Assembly: GCA_021234155.1 (NCBI GenBank)
Contig: JAJEKV010000054.1
Span: forward strand, 3,893,962 to 3,957,961
DNA length: 64,000 nt
Direction: 5' to 3'
From: Isoetes taiwanensis
Lineage: Eukaryota; Streptophyta; Lycopodiopsida; Isoetales; Isoetaceae
Shown here: positions 1-8,992 of the stretch, one piece after another
Position numbering within the stretch: position 1 is the first letter of the stretch
Layout of the letters: each line of letters opens with the position of its first letter
Position numbers and translations under genes: made by a program
Notes under the pieces: model-generated
The model's database searches: none
The model's input: the letters and a program-made list of their open reading frames with translations, nothing else
Told to the model about the DNA's origin: nothing

Positions 1-67
1 CGAGTTAGGTCAGATTTTGTCCTTACTTTCTACATTTGGCCAAGTCTTGGCAAAGATTAGTGGCCGA

Positions 68-138
68 CCACTCACACAGTGCGCGAGAGGCAGTTCCAAA
101 ATTTTCAGATTGGCTCCTGGCGCACTCTGTGAGGGTGG
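68..138. repeat. foldback repeat, copy A (downstream of the H3-like ORF)
   Basis: A ~73 bp unit whose arms CCACTCACACAGTGCGC and GCGCACTCTGTGAGG are nearly complementary inverted repeats around a ~35 bp loop containing TTCCAAAATTTT and GATTGG. The same unit recurs in the same orientation at 1633-1706 and 1846-1920. Relative to the minus-strand element, this copy lies 3' of the H3-like frame. Confidence 0.85.
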
Positions 139-271
139 GGTCAAAATCACTGACTTTTGATCCAAATTGGATAATTCCAAATGCAGATATCATTAATACA
201 ACCTAATTACTTACAATTTTACACTTTATCATGATCAAAACTTAATTTTGTATTTACAAAAAGTTCTATAT

Positions 272-1414
272 TTACACTTCTTTCTTAATAAATCTGGCTA
301 GTTTCATGTCCCTGGGCATACAAGTTACTCTCTTAGCATGGAGAGCACATGCTAGAGAGTCTTCAGAGTGTTATACTAGCCTCTGCTCCACTGCCTCCTG
401 CAATGCGAGTAACATGTCATCTGTTACTCTCTTTGTATTGTCAAACTCCTGCAAAATTTTGCAGGTCAGTCTCGCGAAGGCGGCTCGTGGGATCAACAGC
501 TTGTAGCTCCTCTGAAAATGGCGGATCTCCCGAGCAGCTCTCGCAAAGTATGAATCCGCCTTTCTCTTCATTGGCTTCTTCGAGGGTGTTGATCTTTCCG
601 GGGGCGGCTTCAGGGTGTTCTTCTTCGACGGCCTGCCTCCCTCCACATAGGTCACCTTGTGCTGCTCATAGTACTTCGAGTACTCCTCATACATTTTCAT
701 GTATTGGTTGTACTCCTTCAGCTTCTTTCTGTACTCTTGCTCGTGCTTGAGTACATAGGACTCCCTTGCTGGCCGGCCCTTCTTGGGATCTGCTGTCGGC
801 TTTGGCCACTTGGGGTAAAGGGCTGCTGCTGCCGCCGATTCCTCCTCTGAGCCTTCAGTTGGGCGGGGGATCCTTATCTCCTCCTCATCTGACTCAGTGT
901 CAAAAGATGATGAAGGTGGCCTATCGGGCTCTCGCTCCGTTATGGTAACCCTTTTTGCCAGTGTTGATTTTGTCTTTCGTCGGGGTTCCTTCGGCACCTC
1001 TGGGTCCTTCCCTTTTTCTTCCCTCCCCTTCTTACACTCCTCCTTCAACCTTTTCCGCTCCATCTTCTCTTCGATCCTCTTCCTCTTGGCTGTCCTCTTC
1101 TTCTTCCCCGTCTTCGCCATCTTCTTTATCCTCCGCACTATCTCCTCTAGTGTATCGTCGTCCTCGTCCTCGTCATCCTCCTCGTTCTGGCCTCCATCAC
1201 CCTGGCTTTCAGGGTTTTCCTGCTCTTCGGTATCTTGGGCGTGTTCCTCTTGATCCTGCTGCTCCTGATCCTCCTCCTCGCCATCGGGATTTGGGTCCGG
1301 GTTCTCCTCTTGCCTGGCTCACTCCTGAGCCTCCCTGGCCTTCTGTTGAGCAGCTTGGGCGCTGATGTAGTCGTCGGATACTACCATCCTTGCAGTTTGT
1401 TTGGTCCGGACCAT
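272..1414 (-). pseudogene. histone H3-like protein encoded inside an LTR retrotransposon (two in-frame stops)
   Basis: From ATG at 1414 the frame reads M then VRTKQTAR, which matches histone H3 residues 1-8 except A1 to V, followed by Met where H3 has Lys9. Codons ~33-92 are very acidic (Glu/Asp/Gln-rich), and codons ~93-290 are Lys/Arg/Glu-rich with Pro, Ser and a Tyr-rich stretch. Codons ~296-378 align without gaps to the H3 fold: EIRHFQRS and LLIPRAAFARL (alphaN/alpha1), LLALQEAVEQRLV (alpha2), then CALHAKRVTCMPRDMKLAR (loop 2/alpha3). Loop 1 has the canonical H3 length, not the longer CENH3 loop. Two stops break the frame: TGA at codon 32 (1321-1319) and TAA at codon 348 (373-371). The fold resumes in frame after the TAA, ending at 272. 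The ORF sits where gag or an extra ORF1 would be. It could be a captured H3 gene, a decayed working ORF or a recoded ORF. I know of no described LTR element with this arrangement. Confidence 0.8.
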
Positions 1415-1632
1415 GTTTTGAAATAGCGTGATCGCCTTCCGGGCGCCTAAAAATCGCCTTGTTGGACGAAGAGCTGCTAATTGGAGAAGGAAGGTGAAAA
1501 TGAGGAACCTTTATGGTCAATTTATAGGTCTGGGGATTTTAGGGTTTGGACCTGCAATTTCATGTTGTATAATCCTGCAAGGTATTAGTGTTGGTAGAAT
1601 AATTACATTAGGTTTGTTTAGGCAAAAAGTGT

Positions 1633-1706
1633 CCACCACTCACACAGTGCGCGAGAGGCACTTCCGAAAATTTTGGATTGGCCCAGGGCGCACTCTGTGA
1701 GGGGTC
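1633..1706. repeat. foldback repeat, copy B
   Basis: Second copy of the ~73 bp unit. Left arm CCACTCACACAGTGCGCGAG, right arm GGGCGCACTCTGTGAGGGG. It lies in the leader, 5' of the H3-like ATG on the minus strand. Confidence 0.85.
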
Positions 1707-1845
1707 ACCTCTTTTTTACTCCAATTTTCAATTTATAAAGTGTTTCTTAGTATTGTAACATACAGATCTAGCTCAATTTTAAGGATTAAGCTGCCTTGCA
1801 CTATCAGATTTCACTAATTATGCATCTTTCTAGGCCAACATGGGT

Positions 1846-1920
1846 CCACCACTCACGCACTACGCGAGAAGCCATTCCAAAATTCTCGGATTGGCACTGG
1901 GCGCACTCTGTGAGGGGTCA
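1846..1920. repeat. foldback repeat, copy C
   Basis: Third, slightly more diverged copy: left arm CCACTCACGCACTACGCGAG, right arm GGGCGCACTCTGTGAGGGG. It is about 140 bp from copy B and the closest to the primer binding site. Confidence 0.8.
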
Positions 1921-2103
1921 CACCTTTTTGGCCATAATTTTGCAAGGTACTTAGCATTTTTCTACTTGCTGCTCTAGAGATTGGAATTTTTTTTTTTTCC
2001 AATTTTCGAGGTTCATGCTTGGGTGGCTATTCCCAAGACTGAAAGTCTACTGTTAGTCCTAACAGGGAATGGTTAGTGCTCGATCTTGGTCTGCCAAGAT
2101 CAT

Positions 2104-2115
2104 GCTCTGATACCA
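2104..2115 (-). promoter_or_regulatory. primer binding site (initiator tRNA-Met)
   Basis: The minus strand reads TGGTATCAGAGC, the standard plant LTR-element site complementary to the 3' end of initiator tRNA-Met, one base inside the LTR end ...GACGTCACA. This fixes the orientation of the element and identifies 2117-3655 as its 5' LTR. Confidence 0.92.
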
Positions 2116-2116
2116 T

Positions 2117-3655
2117 TGTGACGTCCCCTACTTCTGATACGATGCTCCCATCGTATCAGAAGGCGGAGTCCATCCCCCTGACAGCCAGACTAGCAGGGGC
2201 CATCCACCTGACTCCAATCTTAAGAACTAGGCCAGTGAGGAAGAGTGGATGGGTCATTTGCCCCGTCTTCCTTTGGGTTCGACCTAGCTACGGAAGCGCA
2301 AATAAACATGAGCACACAACATCAATATATCAACAAATCACCTCGAGGGGTGATCACATCATAACATAACATATGCAACAACATCCATACCATCAACACA
2401 GGGGAGAATCCTACCCAAGGCTCAGACTTATGGGGGAGTGACTGACGGCTTGGGTCTCCAAAAGTCAATGCAGATCGAGTTCATGGCGATTGGATTGGGC
2501 TGGCATAAGAACATGGTTGTTGGGTAGTCCACTCCATCCGCCCCTCCCGTACACACTTTGCAGAGTAGGTTGAGAAGTATTGGGAGCGGACCGTAGCCTG
2601 CCGGGTGCATAGCCAAGAGGGATACTACTGGGTTGCATCTCCCCAGTCCCGATGAGGCACGAGGAGAGTCACCTCCCCTCCAGAGGCATGCATGCCCATC
2701 ACAGGCGGTTAGAGGGACACTGCCCGTATCCGACTTGAACCTCATTGAAGGTGACGCATCACCCAAGAGGTGTCGAGCTCATGCCTTGCCCACATGCAGT
2801 GGCAAACCATTAAGCCTAGCCCACTAAGATCCCTGGTAGGCTTTACACACCAGAGGGATCAAATCTGTGATGGGACAAGTCCCCCTTATTCTACCGGTCT
2901 AGCCCCGCCACCCACAACCAGGGGGGCTCTTGTGCACAGGCCGCATTAATTGGGAATTAATGAGGCTATCTAGGATCATCTGGTAAAGAGGCTTTTAGGG
3001 TCTCTACCCCCCTTCCCAATACATAGGAGAGCACAAAGTGGAATCACCATCATCATCAAAGAACTGAAATGTAGAATAACATCTAATATATCTACCTAAA
3101 CATCCAGAGTTAAGTTCCTTGGTTAGAGCTTGTGATCTCGGAGTCTATAAGGCCTCTAAGGCTGAACTCACATGCTAAACCAACTCATTTTCGGACTAAA
3201 ATGCGGCATTGCACAACAGAATGACCATTTACCTGATCCTTGACTCGCTCCTGCTCCTCGGAATGCGTCCATGTCTTCGTTCAGGCTAAAGGCGACTGCT
3301 GCTGGAAGATCTGTTGTGCAAATGCGACTTATCGATGCCTGGCAATGCGAACTAGGGTCTTGGCTTAGCTGAAATGGCTCAAGGAAACCCTAAATGCGAA
3401 AGAAGAAAGGTTTAGGGTTTAAGAAATGCCTTTATATGCAAACTTTTAGAGTTAGGTTAACATTGGCCAAATGGGGTTTTGCCATTTGGCAAGGGGGTTT
3501 ATAGTTGTAAATGTTTATTAAACATGCACAACATCCGAGGTTGCCCCCTAGGCGCAACCCTTTACGGTTCTCAAGTACATGTCATGATGACATGTACGTG
3601 TGATGTGGCAATATAATATACGTATTCGGATCGTGTGTTATACTGGAACGTCACA
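2117..3655 (-). repeat. 5' LTR (1539 bp) of the H3-carrying retrotransposon
   Basis: On the minus strand it begins TGTGACGTTCC and ends GGGGACGTCACA, so it has TG...CA termini with inverted TGTGACGT ends. It shares blocks with the solo LTR at 8993-10655, for example the segments around 2405-2460 and 2995-3025. On the minus strand a TATA-like GCATATAAAGG (3439-3429) is followed by a telobox-like AAACCCTAAACC (3420-3409), a motif common in plant ribosomal-protein and histone gene promoters. ORFs within it are spurious. Confidence 0.88.
3429..3439 (-). promoter_or_regulatory. probable TATA box of the LTR promoter
   Basis: GCATATAAAGG on the minus strand, ~215 bp inside the LTR start and just upstream of an AAACCCTAAACC telobox-like stretch. 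The position is right for an LTR promoter. Function is inferred from sequence only. Confidence 0.45.
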
Positions 3656-6060
3656 CTTCATGCCTTTGCCGATTTCGCGCCCTCTGATCGTCCTGAACTT
3701 CTTAAGCAGTTAAGATCTTTTCATGAAGACCCAAAAAATTTCATTTTCTTTGGTAATTTTGCTAACTCTCTGATTGGACAGTCCTCAATGGATCCTCTGT
3801 CATACAAAGTTCCTTGCTGGGACAATTTGTCTAAAGATCCTGATCTCAGAGGCCAATTGCCAAGTCTGGACCCTGCTCTTGATGTTCCTCTTCCTTATAG
3901 TGAAAGGAGATTGGATCAACAGAAGCACTTGGATGAATCTCTTGATAAGGCTCTCTGGAAAATTCGCCCCTTCAAGCCACCCTTCAGTGCCAAAAAGATC
4001 GATGTCTTCAATAGTATTTCTTTGGAACTCCCCTCTGTTCATGAAAAATTGAATTCCTTTCATGATTCTGCTGTTATTGTTAAGGTAAATAAGCATGGGA
4101 TCAAACTAGATAAACTCTGGTCCTTTTGTCTGAACCTTCACAAAGGAATTATGATCAATGCTGTCTATTGGCTTCAGTCACCTTATATTATGATTGAATG
4201 TGGAAGCAAAAGATCTGCTAATTTTCTGCTCAATCATGGTCCCTTGGCTTTTGAATCTTTTCAACTTATTTTTCCCAAATGGAACCCTGAATTTGAAGTG
4301 GCTAATTTAGACAATCTCTGTGTGGCTTCTACTACTCTTCATGGCCTGAATCCAATCTATTGGAATGAGGATTGTCTAAAAATCCTCTTTGACTCAGTTG
4401 GATCCTACATTTGCACGAAATATTCCCCATATAGACCTCCTCGATCCATTGTTCAGCTTGACATCTCAAAAGATATCCCCCTTCAAACCCCTTTTCAGGA
4501 TGTCTTTGGTTAAAAAACCTTTCTATCATTAAGATGGTCGGGACTGCCACCTCATTGCCAAAATTGTAAGGTCAGGCACTTTTGGTATGAATCTTGCAAG
4601 GAGATATTAGCTACTCCTGGTCAAAATGTGAGCCTACCTGCAAATTTATCTGTTAATTGCCAAGTCAATGAACAGGTCAATCACAGCCAGGAAGTCAACA
4701 GTCAACAGATGATGCAAAATTCTAAAGGCTCAGTCTTTGATCGAGTTTCACCAAGTATTAACAAGGATTCTAATGCTCCAGAATCATCTCTAAGAATAAC
4801 AAATTTCAATGGACCAAGGTCAATGGAAGTTACAAGAGAATTCAAAGGAAGAAAACATTAAGAGAGGCCCAGGTTCAGAAGGATGAAGCATTTAATGCCA
4901 AGACTCAAGCTGCTTATGGCAAGATTCCTAGTAAGGAAAAAGTTTCATCTCAGCAAGTCAAGGTGTTGCAGAATCATGAAACTTCAGCAAAAAGTTTGGA
5001 AAAAGATAAAGTCAATAATCCTCATGACACTTTGAATAGAATTATTCTGGATGCCAAGAGCTTGGGTAAGAATAAGAAGATATCTGATCCTTTAAATCCT
5101 GGTATGAGTAAGAGTGGTCCTATAAACAAGAAAAACAGACATGATAAGGTCTTGAAGCAAGTCAATTCGGATAATGAGCAACATCTTTTGGTTGAAATTA
5201 ACCCCAAGGATACTTTAGTGGAAGCTGTTCCTGCTCCTATTTCAGATAGGGCAGAAGTAAATAATCAAATCATTCCTGCAAAGAAGATTACTGCCTCAAG
5301 TACTCCACATCAAGAAGATTTGCTGAATTGCACCACCCAAATAATTGGTAATTCAAACTAATTTCAGGTATTAGCTAACCTTAATTCTGAACTTGATTTG
5401 GATGTATTGTTGAGCAATTCACTAGCTGGCAAAATGAGCCATAGCCAACCACCTATTATTGACCTCTCTCCAGCCTCTGATCCTTACCCTCTTCCCCCCT
5501 CCATTATTGCATCTGATATTGCTGAACATATAGCTTCTTCGCAAGAGGGTCTTAGTTCACAAACTCAACAAGCTTGCCTTTGGAACCTCATGGATGAGGA
5601 GATTGTCCAAGACACTCCAGAAAGGGAATTGGCTGCTCCAAAGGATGACTGTGCTAAGGATACTCCAAAGAAGGATATGGTTGCATCAAAGGACTCCAGT
5701 CAAACAAAGATTGCTGTTTTGCAGGCTGAAAAAACTCAAAATATGGCTGCTGATATTACAGGTCATGTTTCTCCTCTATCTATTTGTTCTCATTCTATTA
5801 TTAAGGATATGTCTATAACTCCAATTGCTTCTTCCCCACATAAGAATAAAATGTTTGAATTTATCCCTGGGGGGATTTCGGATGATAGTGAGGAGGAGCC
5901 TGATAAAGAAAATTGGGAGGGTGGTAACTTCCTTGCTGATTGCTCCACTTTTGAGTTAAATCCCAAACCAAAACCATCTAGAGTTAAAACTATGACTAAG
6001 TCCAAAAAGGATGACTCAGCCCTTACTGAGGTCACTAATTTGCAAAACACTCAGCTGCCA
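3656..6060 (+). pseudogene. LINE ORF1 protein (nucleic-acid-binding), decayed
   Basis: The frame open at 3656-4513 encodes a plant LINE ORF1-type RNA-binding region (tryptophan- and aromatic-rich; compare the DUF4283 type). Just past the stop, another frame at about 4545-4600 reads a zinc-knuckle remnant, HCQNCKVRHFWYESC (spacing CX2CX3HX5C, degraded from CCHC). Downstream frames 4628-4861, 4963-5361 and 5398-6060 are a Ser/Lys/Asp-rich, low-complexity C-terminal region of the same protein, split by stops. The true N-terminus is missing because of the LTR insertion. Domain family is by resemblance only. Confidence 0.75.
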
Positions 6061-6163
6061 ATACTAGGAGCAAAAATAAAAAAAGGGGAAAAAAGAAACT
6101 CATCAGACTCTAACTTATCTGGTCTATCTTTATCCCTTCTGGTCATTATCTCCTTTTTTCCTA

Positions 6164-7815
6164 ATGAGGATTCTTTCTTGGAATGTTCTGTGTATCAAAG
6201 GCCCCATTAAAAGAAGAAGAGCTATCTCCCAAATTAGGATTTACAATGCTGATGTCATTCTCCTACAAGAAGTTAAACTCCCCAAGTTTGAAATATCCAA
6301 CCTTGGGGACTGGATTTACCCTGGAGCCTCCTCTACTTGGATTGAGGCCACTGGTAGAAGTGGTGGCATTATCATGATCTGGAAAAATCTTAAACATTTT
6401 TCCTTCTACAATTCCCCTTCTAAGGTGTGGCAAGCTGTTACCTTTACAATTCAGGACTCAGTTTTTGGAATTATTAATGTTTATGTCTCCACTAGCCCAA
6501 AAGATTGGGAAATGCTATGGACTGAAATTAATTCTTGGATGCATAACAATCGGACTGAATTGTTGGTGGTGACTTCAACAACATTCCTTCTTGGAATATG
6601 AAACTTGGTAACAATATTAATATGTCCATTCTTGAGAGAAGTAATTGGGAAACCTTTATCTCAGACTCTTCCCTTGTTTACCTTCCTTCTCTTCTGCTAC
6701 TTTCACTTGGTCAAATAAGCAGAAGGGAGACAAAAGAGTCTACTATGCCTTGGATAGATTTTATGTGTGTAGTCCCCACACCTCTCTATGGGATAATTGT
6801 TATGTCACAAGTGATGAAGGAATTATTGTTTCTGATCATCAACCTCAATTTTTATGCACTAGGCAGTTGACTCAAATCCCAAGGGATGGTAATATTTCCT
6901 ACAAATTCAATTGTGCTCTTCTTGAGAATGACTCCTTTGTGAGGGACTTTCGAGAGTTCTACCAGCACATCCTTGAGGATAACAATCTGCAATCTATGAA
7001 GAGCTTCTATTGTAAGATAAAGAAGGTTAAAAATTGGATTAAGGAATGGTCCAAAAGCAGGCATCTTGTCAAAGCTAGAGAAAAAGAGAACTTGCTATCT
7101 CAAATGAGAGACATTAGATCCCTTCTGCAGGAGGACCCTTACAATCTTATTCTGCAGATTGGTGAAGAATTGATTGAGAATTATCTTAAAAGCATTGAGA
7201 AAGTTGAGGCCAGAAGCTCTACAATTAAATGCAAAGTCAAATTCAATAAAGAAATGGATTGCGGTAGCTCCAGATTCTTTTTCAAAGTGGCTAAAGTTAG
7301 GCTTCTTAGAAACTCAATCACTTAAGTTAGAACTGATGCAGGTTTATCCTTAGATGATCCTAAACTCATTAGGTCATATCTTATCTTCTCCAAAGTCTCT
7401 GCTCAGCAAATTGACTCTATCAGAGAAAAGAATTTCGTTGATCTGTTGGACAACATGATCCCTTCTTCTATTGATTCTATGAAAGAGTCCATTGTTAACC
7501 CTCCTTGTGAAGAAGAAATTCTCAATATCTTAAGATCCTTTGGCAAATGCAAGTTTCCTGGCTCTGATGGTCGTCCAAGTGAGTTTTATATCCACTTCTG
7601 GGATATTATGAAATCTGATATTATTGCAATGGTTAGAGGCTTTTGGGAAGTTAATTATCTCCATCCATCTATTTCAGCTGGCTTCATTGCCCTTACTCCT
7701 AAAGTGGATAATCCATCTACTTTCTCTGATTGGAGGCCTATCTCTCTTACCAACACCTCCTATAAAATCTGTGCTAAAATTATTGCTAACAGAATCAAAG
7801 CATATCTGCAGACAA
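6164..7815 (+). pseudogene. LINE ORF2, endonuclease and start of reverse transcriptase
   Basis: The ORF2 start MRILSWNV at 6164 opens an APE-type endonuclease (LLQEVK; then GGDFNNIPSW in a shifted frame near 6567; SDHQP near 6833). A linker follows and then the reverse transcriptase N-terminus at 7446-7815, with KFPGSDGRPSEFY and the motif block DWRPISLTNTSYKICAKIIA. The reading frame shifts several times. Coding sequence stops matching at about 7806-7815, where the composite insertion begins, and resumes at 10805. Confidence 0.88.
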
Positions 7816-7899
7816 ATACAAGAAATTTAATGCGTCCTACGGTGCATGTTCGAGTTTTAGCATGTTCCTACGTGCAAGGTCTTGTCGTGCCCTACATTC

Positions 7900-8510
7900 T
7901 AAAAGAATCTCTTGAGAATACTCTAAATTTATAGATTCTCTAAGATTCTACCAGCGTTCTCTTAGAGGTTTCATGAGCATTTCTCTAAATTTTATAAGGT
8001 TTCCTCTAGATTCCCTTAGATTTCTCTAGATTCTCCAAGATTCTACGAAGATCTCCTTAGATTCCTTTAGATTTTATGAGATTGCCCTAGGTTCCCTTAC
8101 ATTACATGAAATTCAAAGAGATTCTATAAAGATTCCCTTAGATACTCTAAGATTTCATCAACATTTTCTTAGATTCCCTTAGATTTTATGAAGATTCCTT
8201 TAGATCCCCCAGATTTTAAGAGATTCTCTATTAGATTCTTCTGGATTCCTTTACATTCTATAACTTTTTAGAATATTCTAAGACTTTCTGGAACATTCTA
8301 AGACTTTCAATATATTCTAGAACTTTCTGAAAGTATTTTCCTAGATTCCCCTACATTCTAGAACATTCTAAAACTTATTAGAACAATTTGGGATTTTCTG
8401 GAAGAATTTTTTTAGATCCCCTCTAGATTCTCTTGTGTTCTAAAACTTTTTAGAAGATTCTAGAACTTTCTAGAGCCTTCCAGAACGTTCTAGAACTTTC
8501 TTGAACTAGC
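7900..8510. repeat. degenerate TTC/GAA-rich tract (heat-shock-element-like)
   Basis: About 600 bp made of diverged short repeats of the form CTTAGATTCC / TTCTAGAAC, spaced roughly 15-30 bp. TTC and GAA triplets dominate and often sit at the 5 bp phase of heat-shock elements, for example near 8313-8335 and at 8458-8505. No coding potential. Confidence 0.7.
8458..8505. promoter_or_regulatory. array of ten alternating TTC/GAA half-sites (HSE-like)
   Basis: Reading in 5-base steps from 8458: TTC, GAA, TTC, GAG, TTC, GAA, TTC, GAA, TTC, GAA, each separated by two bases. Nine of ten match the heat-shock-factor consensus (nTTCn/nGAAn alternating). Three contiguous units usually suffice for HSF trimer binding, and ten is exceptional. 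It lies inside a transposable element. The heat-activated plant copia element ONSEN has HSEs in its LTR, a precedent. HSF binding is inferred. Confidence 0.65.
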
Positions 8511-8590
8511 TAAAATGTTATAGTCTATTTTATCTTAATGGCAACATTACCCTTAAGTATATTTAAAACATAAATTATTCATGGAATTAA

Positions 8591-8652
8591 TGCTTGGTCT
8601 AGTGGTTAGAATGGGGGGCTGGGGGGTCAATGACTAGGGTTTGAATCCCCCA
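8591..8652 (+). repeat. tRNA-like sequence with Pol III A and B boxes (SINE head?)
   Basis: Box A TGGTCTAGTGG (8595-8605) and box B GGTTTGAATCC (8638-8648) are 33 bp apart, as in tRNA genes and tRNA-derived plant SINEs. The acceptor stem is not paired well enough for a tRNA gene. It is best read as a SINE head or a captured tRNA fragment within the composite insertion. Confidence 0.6.
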
Positions 8653-8689
8653 CACAACATAAAAATTTTAAAAGCCTTTTCCTAAGGGA

Positions 8690-8992
8690 TGAGCATTCAA
8701 CTTGGGTCGTAGGATCTTGGACCCGATCAAGGGTCGAGATCTCACCACGTGATAATAATTAAAGCAACATGAGCCATAGAATCTATTACATATAATTCCC
8801 AAAGTCATGTGCACCGTAGGATATGTCAAGCCACGTGAGCCGTAAGATCTCGGATCGACGATCAGGATCAAGAAGAACTTGGACCGTAGGATCGATTACA
8901 TATAATTCCCAAAGCCATATGCACCGTAGGATGTGTCCCAAAGCAACGTGAGCCATAGGATCTCGGACCGACGATCAGGATCAAATCAACCT
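8690..8992 (+). repeat. tandem ~115-125 bp repeat units with G-box motifs, units 1 and 2
   Basis: Units share GGACC-TAGGATC..TACATATAATTCCCAAAGC, then GCACCGTAGGAT and ACGTGAGCC-TAGGATCTCGGA, ending GATCAGGATCAA. A third unit (10656-10785) continues after the solo LTR. CACGTG (G-box/ABRE core) occurs in most units (near 8746, 8832, 10736). Regulatory function is speculative. Confidence 0.7.

Larger units (their letters stand above)
1415..2103 (-). other. 5' leader of the LTR retrotransposon
   Basis: About 690 bp between the primer binding site and the H3-like ATG (minus strand). It contains two copies of the foldback repeat (1846-1920, 1633-1706), an oligo-T run near 1989-1999 and no convincing long ORF. 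A 103-codon minus frame at 1209-1520 overlaps the H3-like start in another frame and looks incidental. Confidence 0.5.
1..3655 (-). mobile_element. LTR retrotransposon, 5' part, carrying a histone H3-like ORF
   Basis: Read on the minus strand, the element starts with an LTR at 3655 that ends at 2117. One spacer base follows, then a 12-base primer binding site complementary to the initiator tRNA-Met 3' end, then a ~690 bp leader, the H3-like frame (1414 to 272) and ~270 bp more to the window edge. No gag, protease, reverse transcriptase or integrase is visible; if present they lie left of position 1. The LTR has TG...CA ends. The element is inserted in the ORF1 region of the LINE that resumes at 3656. 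Extra ORFs before gag are known in the Tat/Ogre group of Ty3 elements, a possible comparison, but lineage cannot be assigned without pol. Confidence 0.85.

Noticed and set aside
349-1365. Plus-strand ORFs opposite the H3-like gene
   Set aside because: Antisense shadows of a biased minus-strand frame; Leu/Ser/Pro-rich with no family resemblance.
272-1414. H3-like ORF as a centromeric H3 (CENH3) gene
   Set aside because: Loop 1 has the canonical H3 length, the N-terminus carries the ordinary H3 tail motif that CENH3 lacks, and the gene sits within a retrotransposon.
272-1414. H3-like ORF as part of an endogenous giant-virus insertion
   Set aside because: Viral histones exist, but the plant primer binding site and LTR on the same strand explain the context better, and no viral hallmark gene is visible.
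7900-8510. CRISPR-like or regular satellite array
   Set aside because: Units vary in length and sequence with no constant repeat and spacer; this is a plant nuclear sequence.
8591-8652. Functional tRNA gene
   Set aside because: A and B boxes are good, but the acceptor and anticodon stems do not pair properly.
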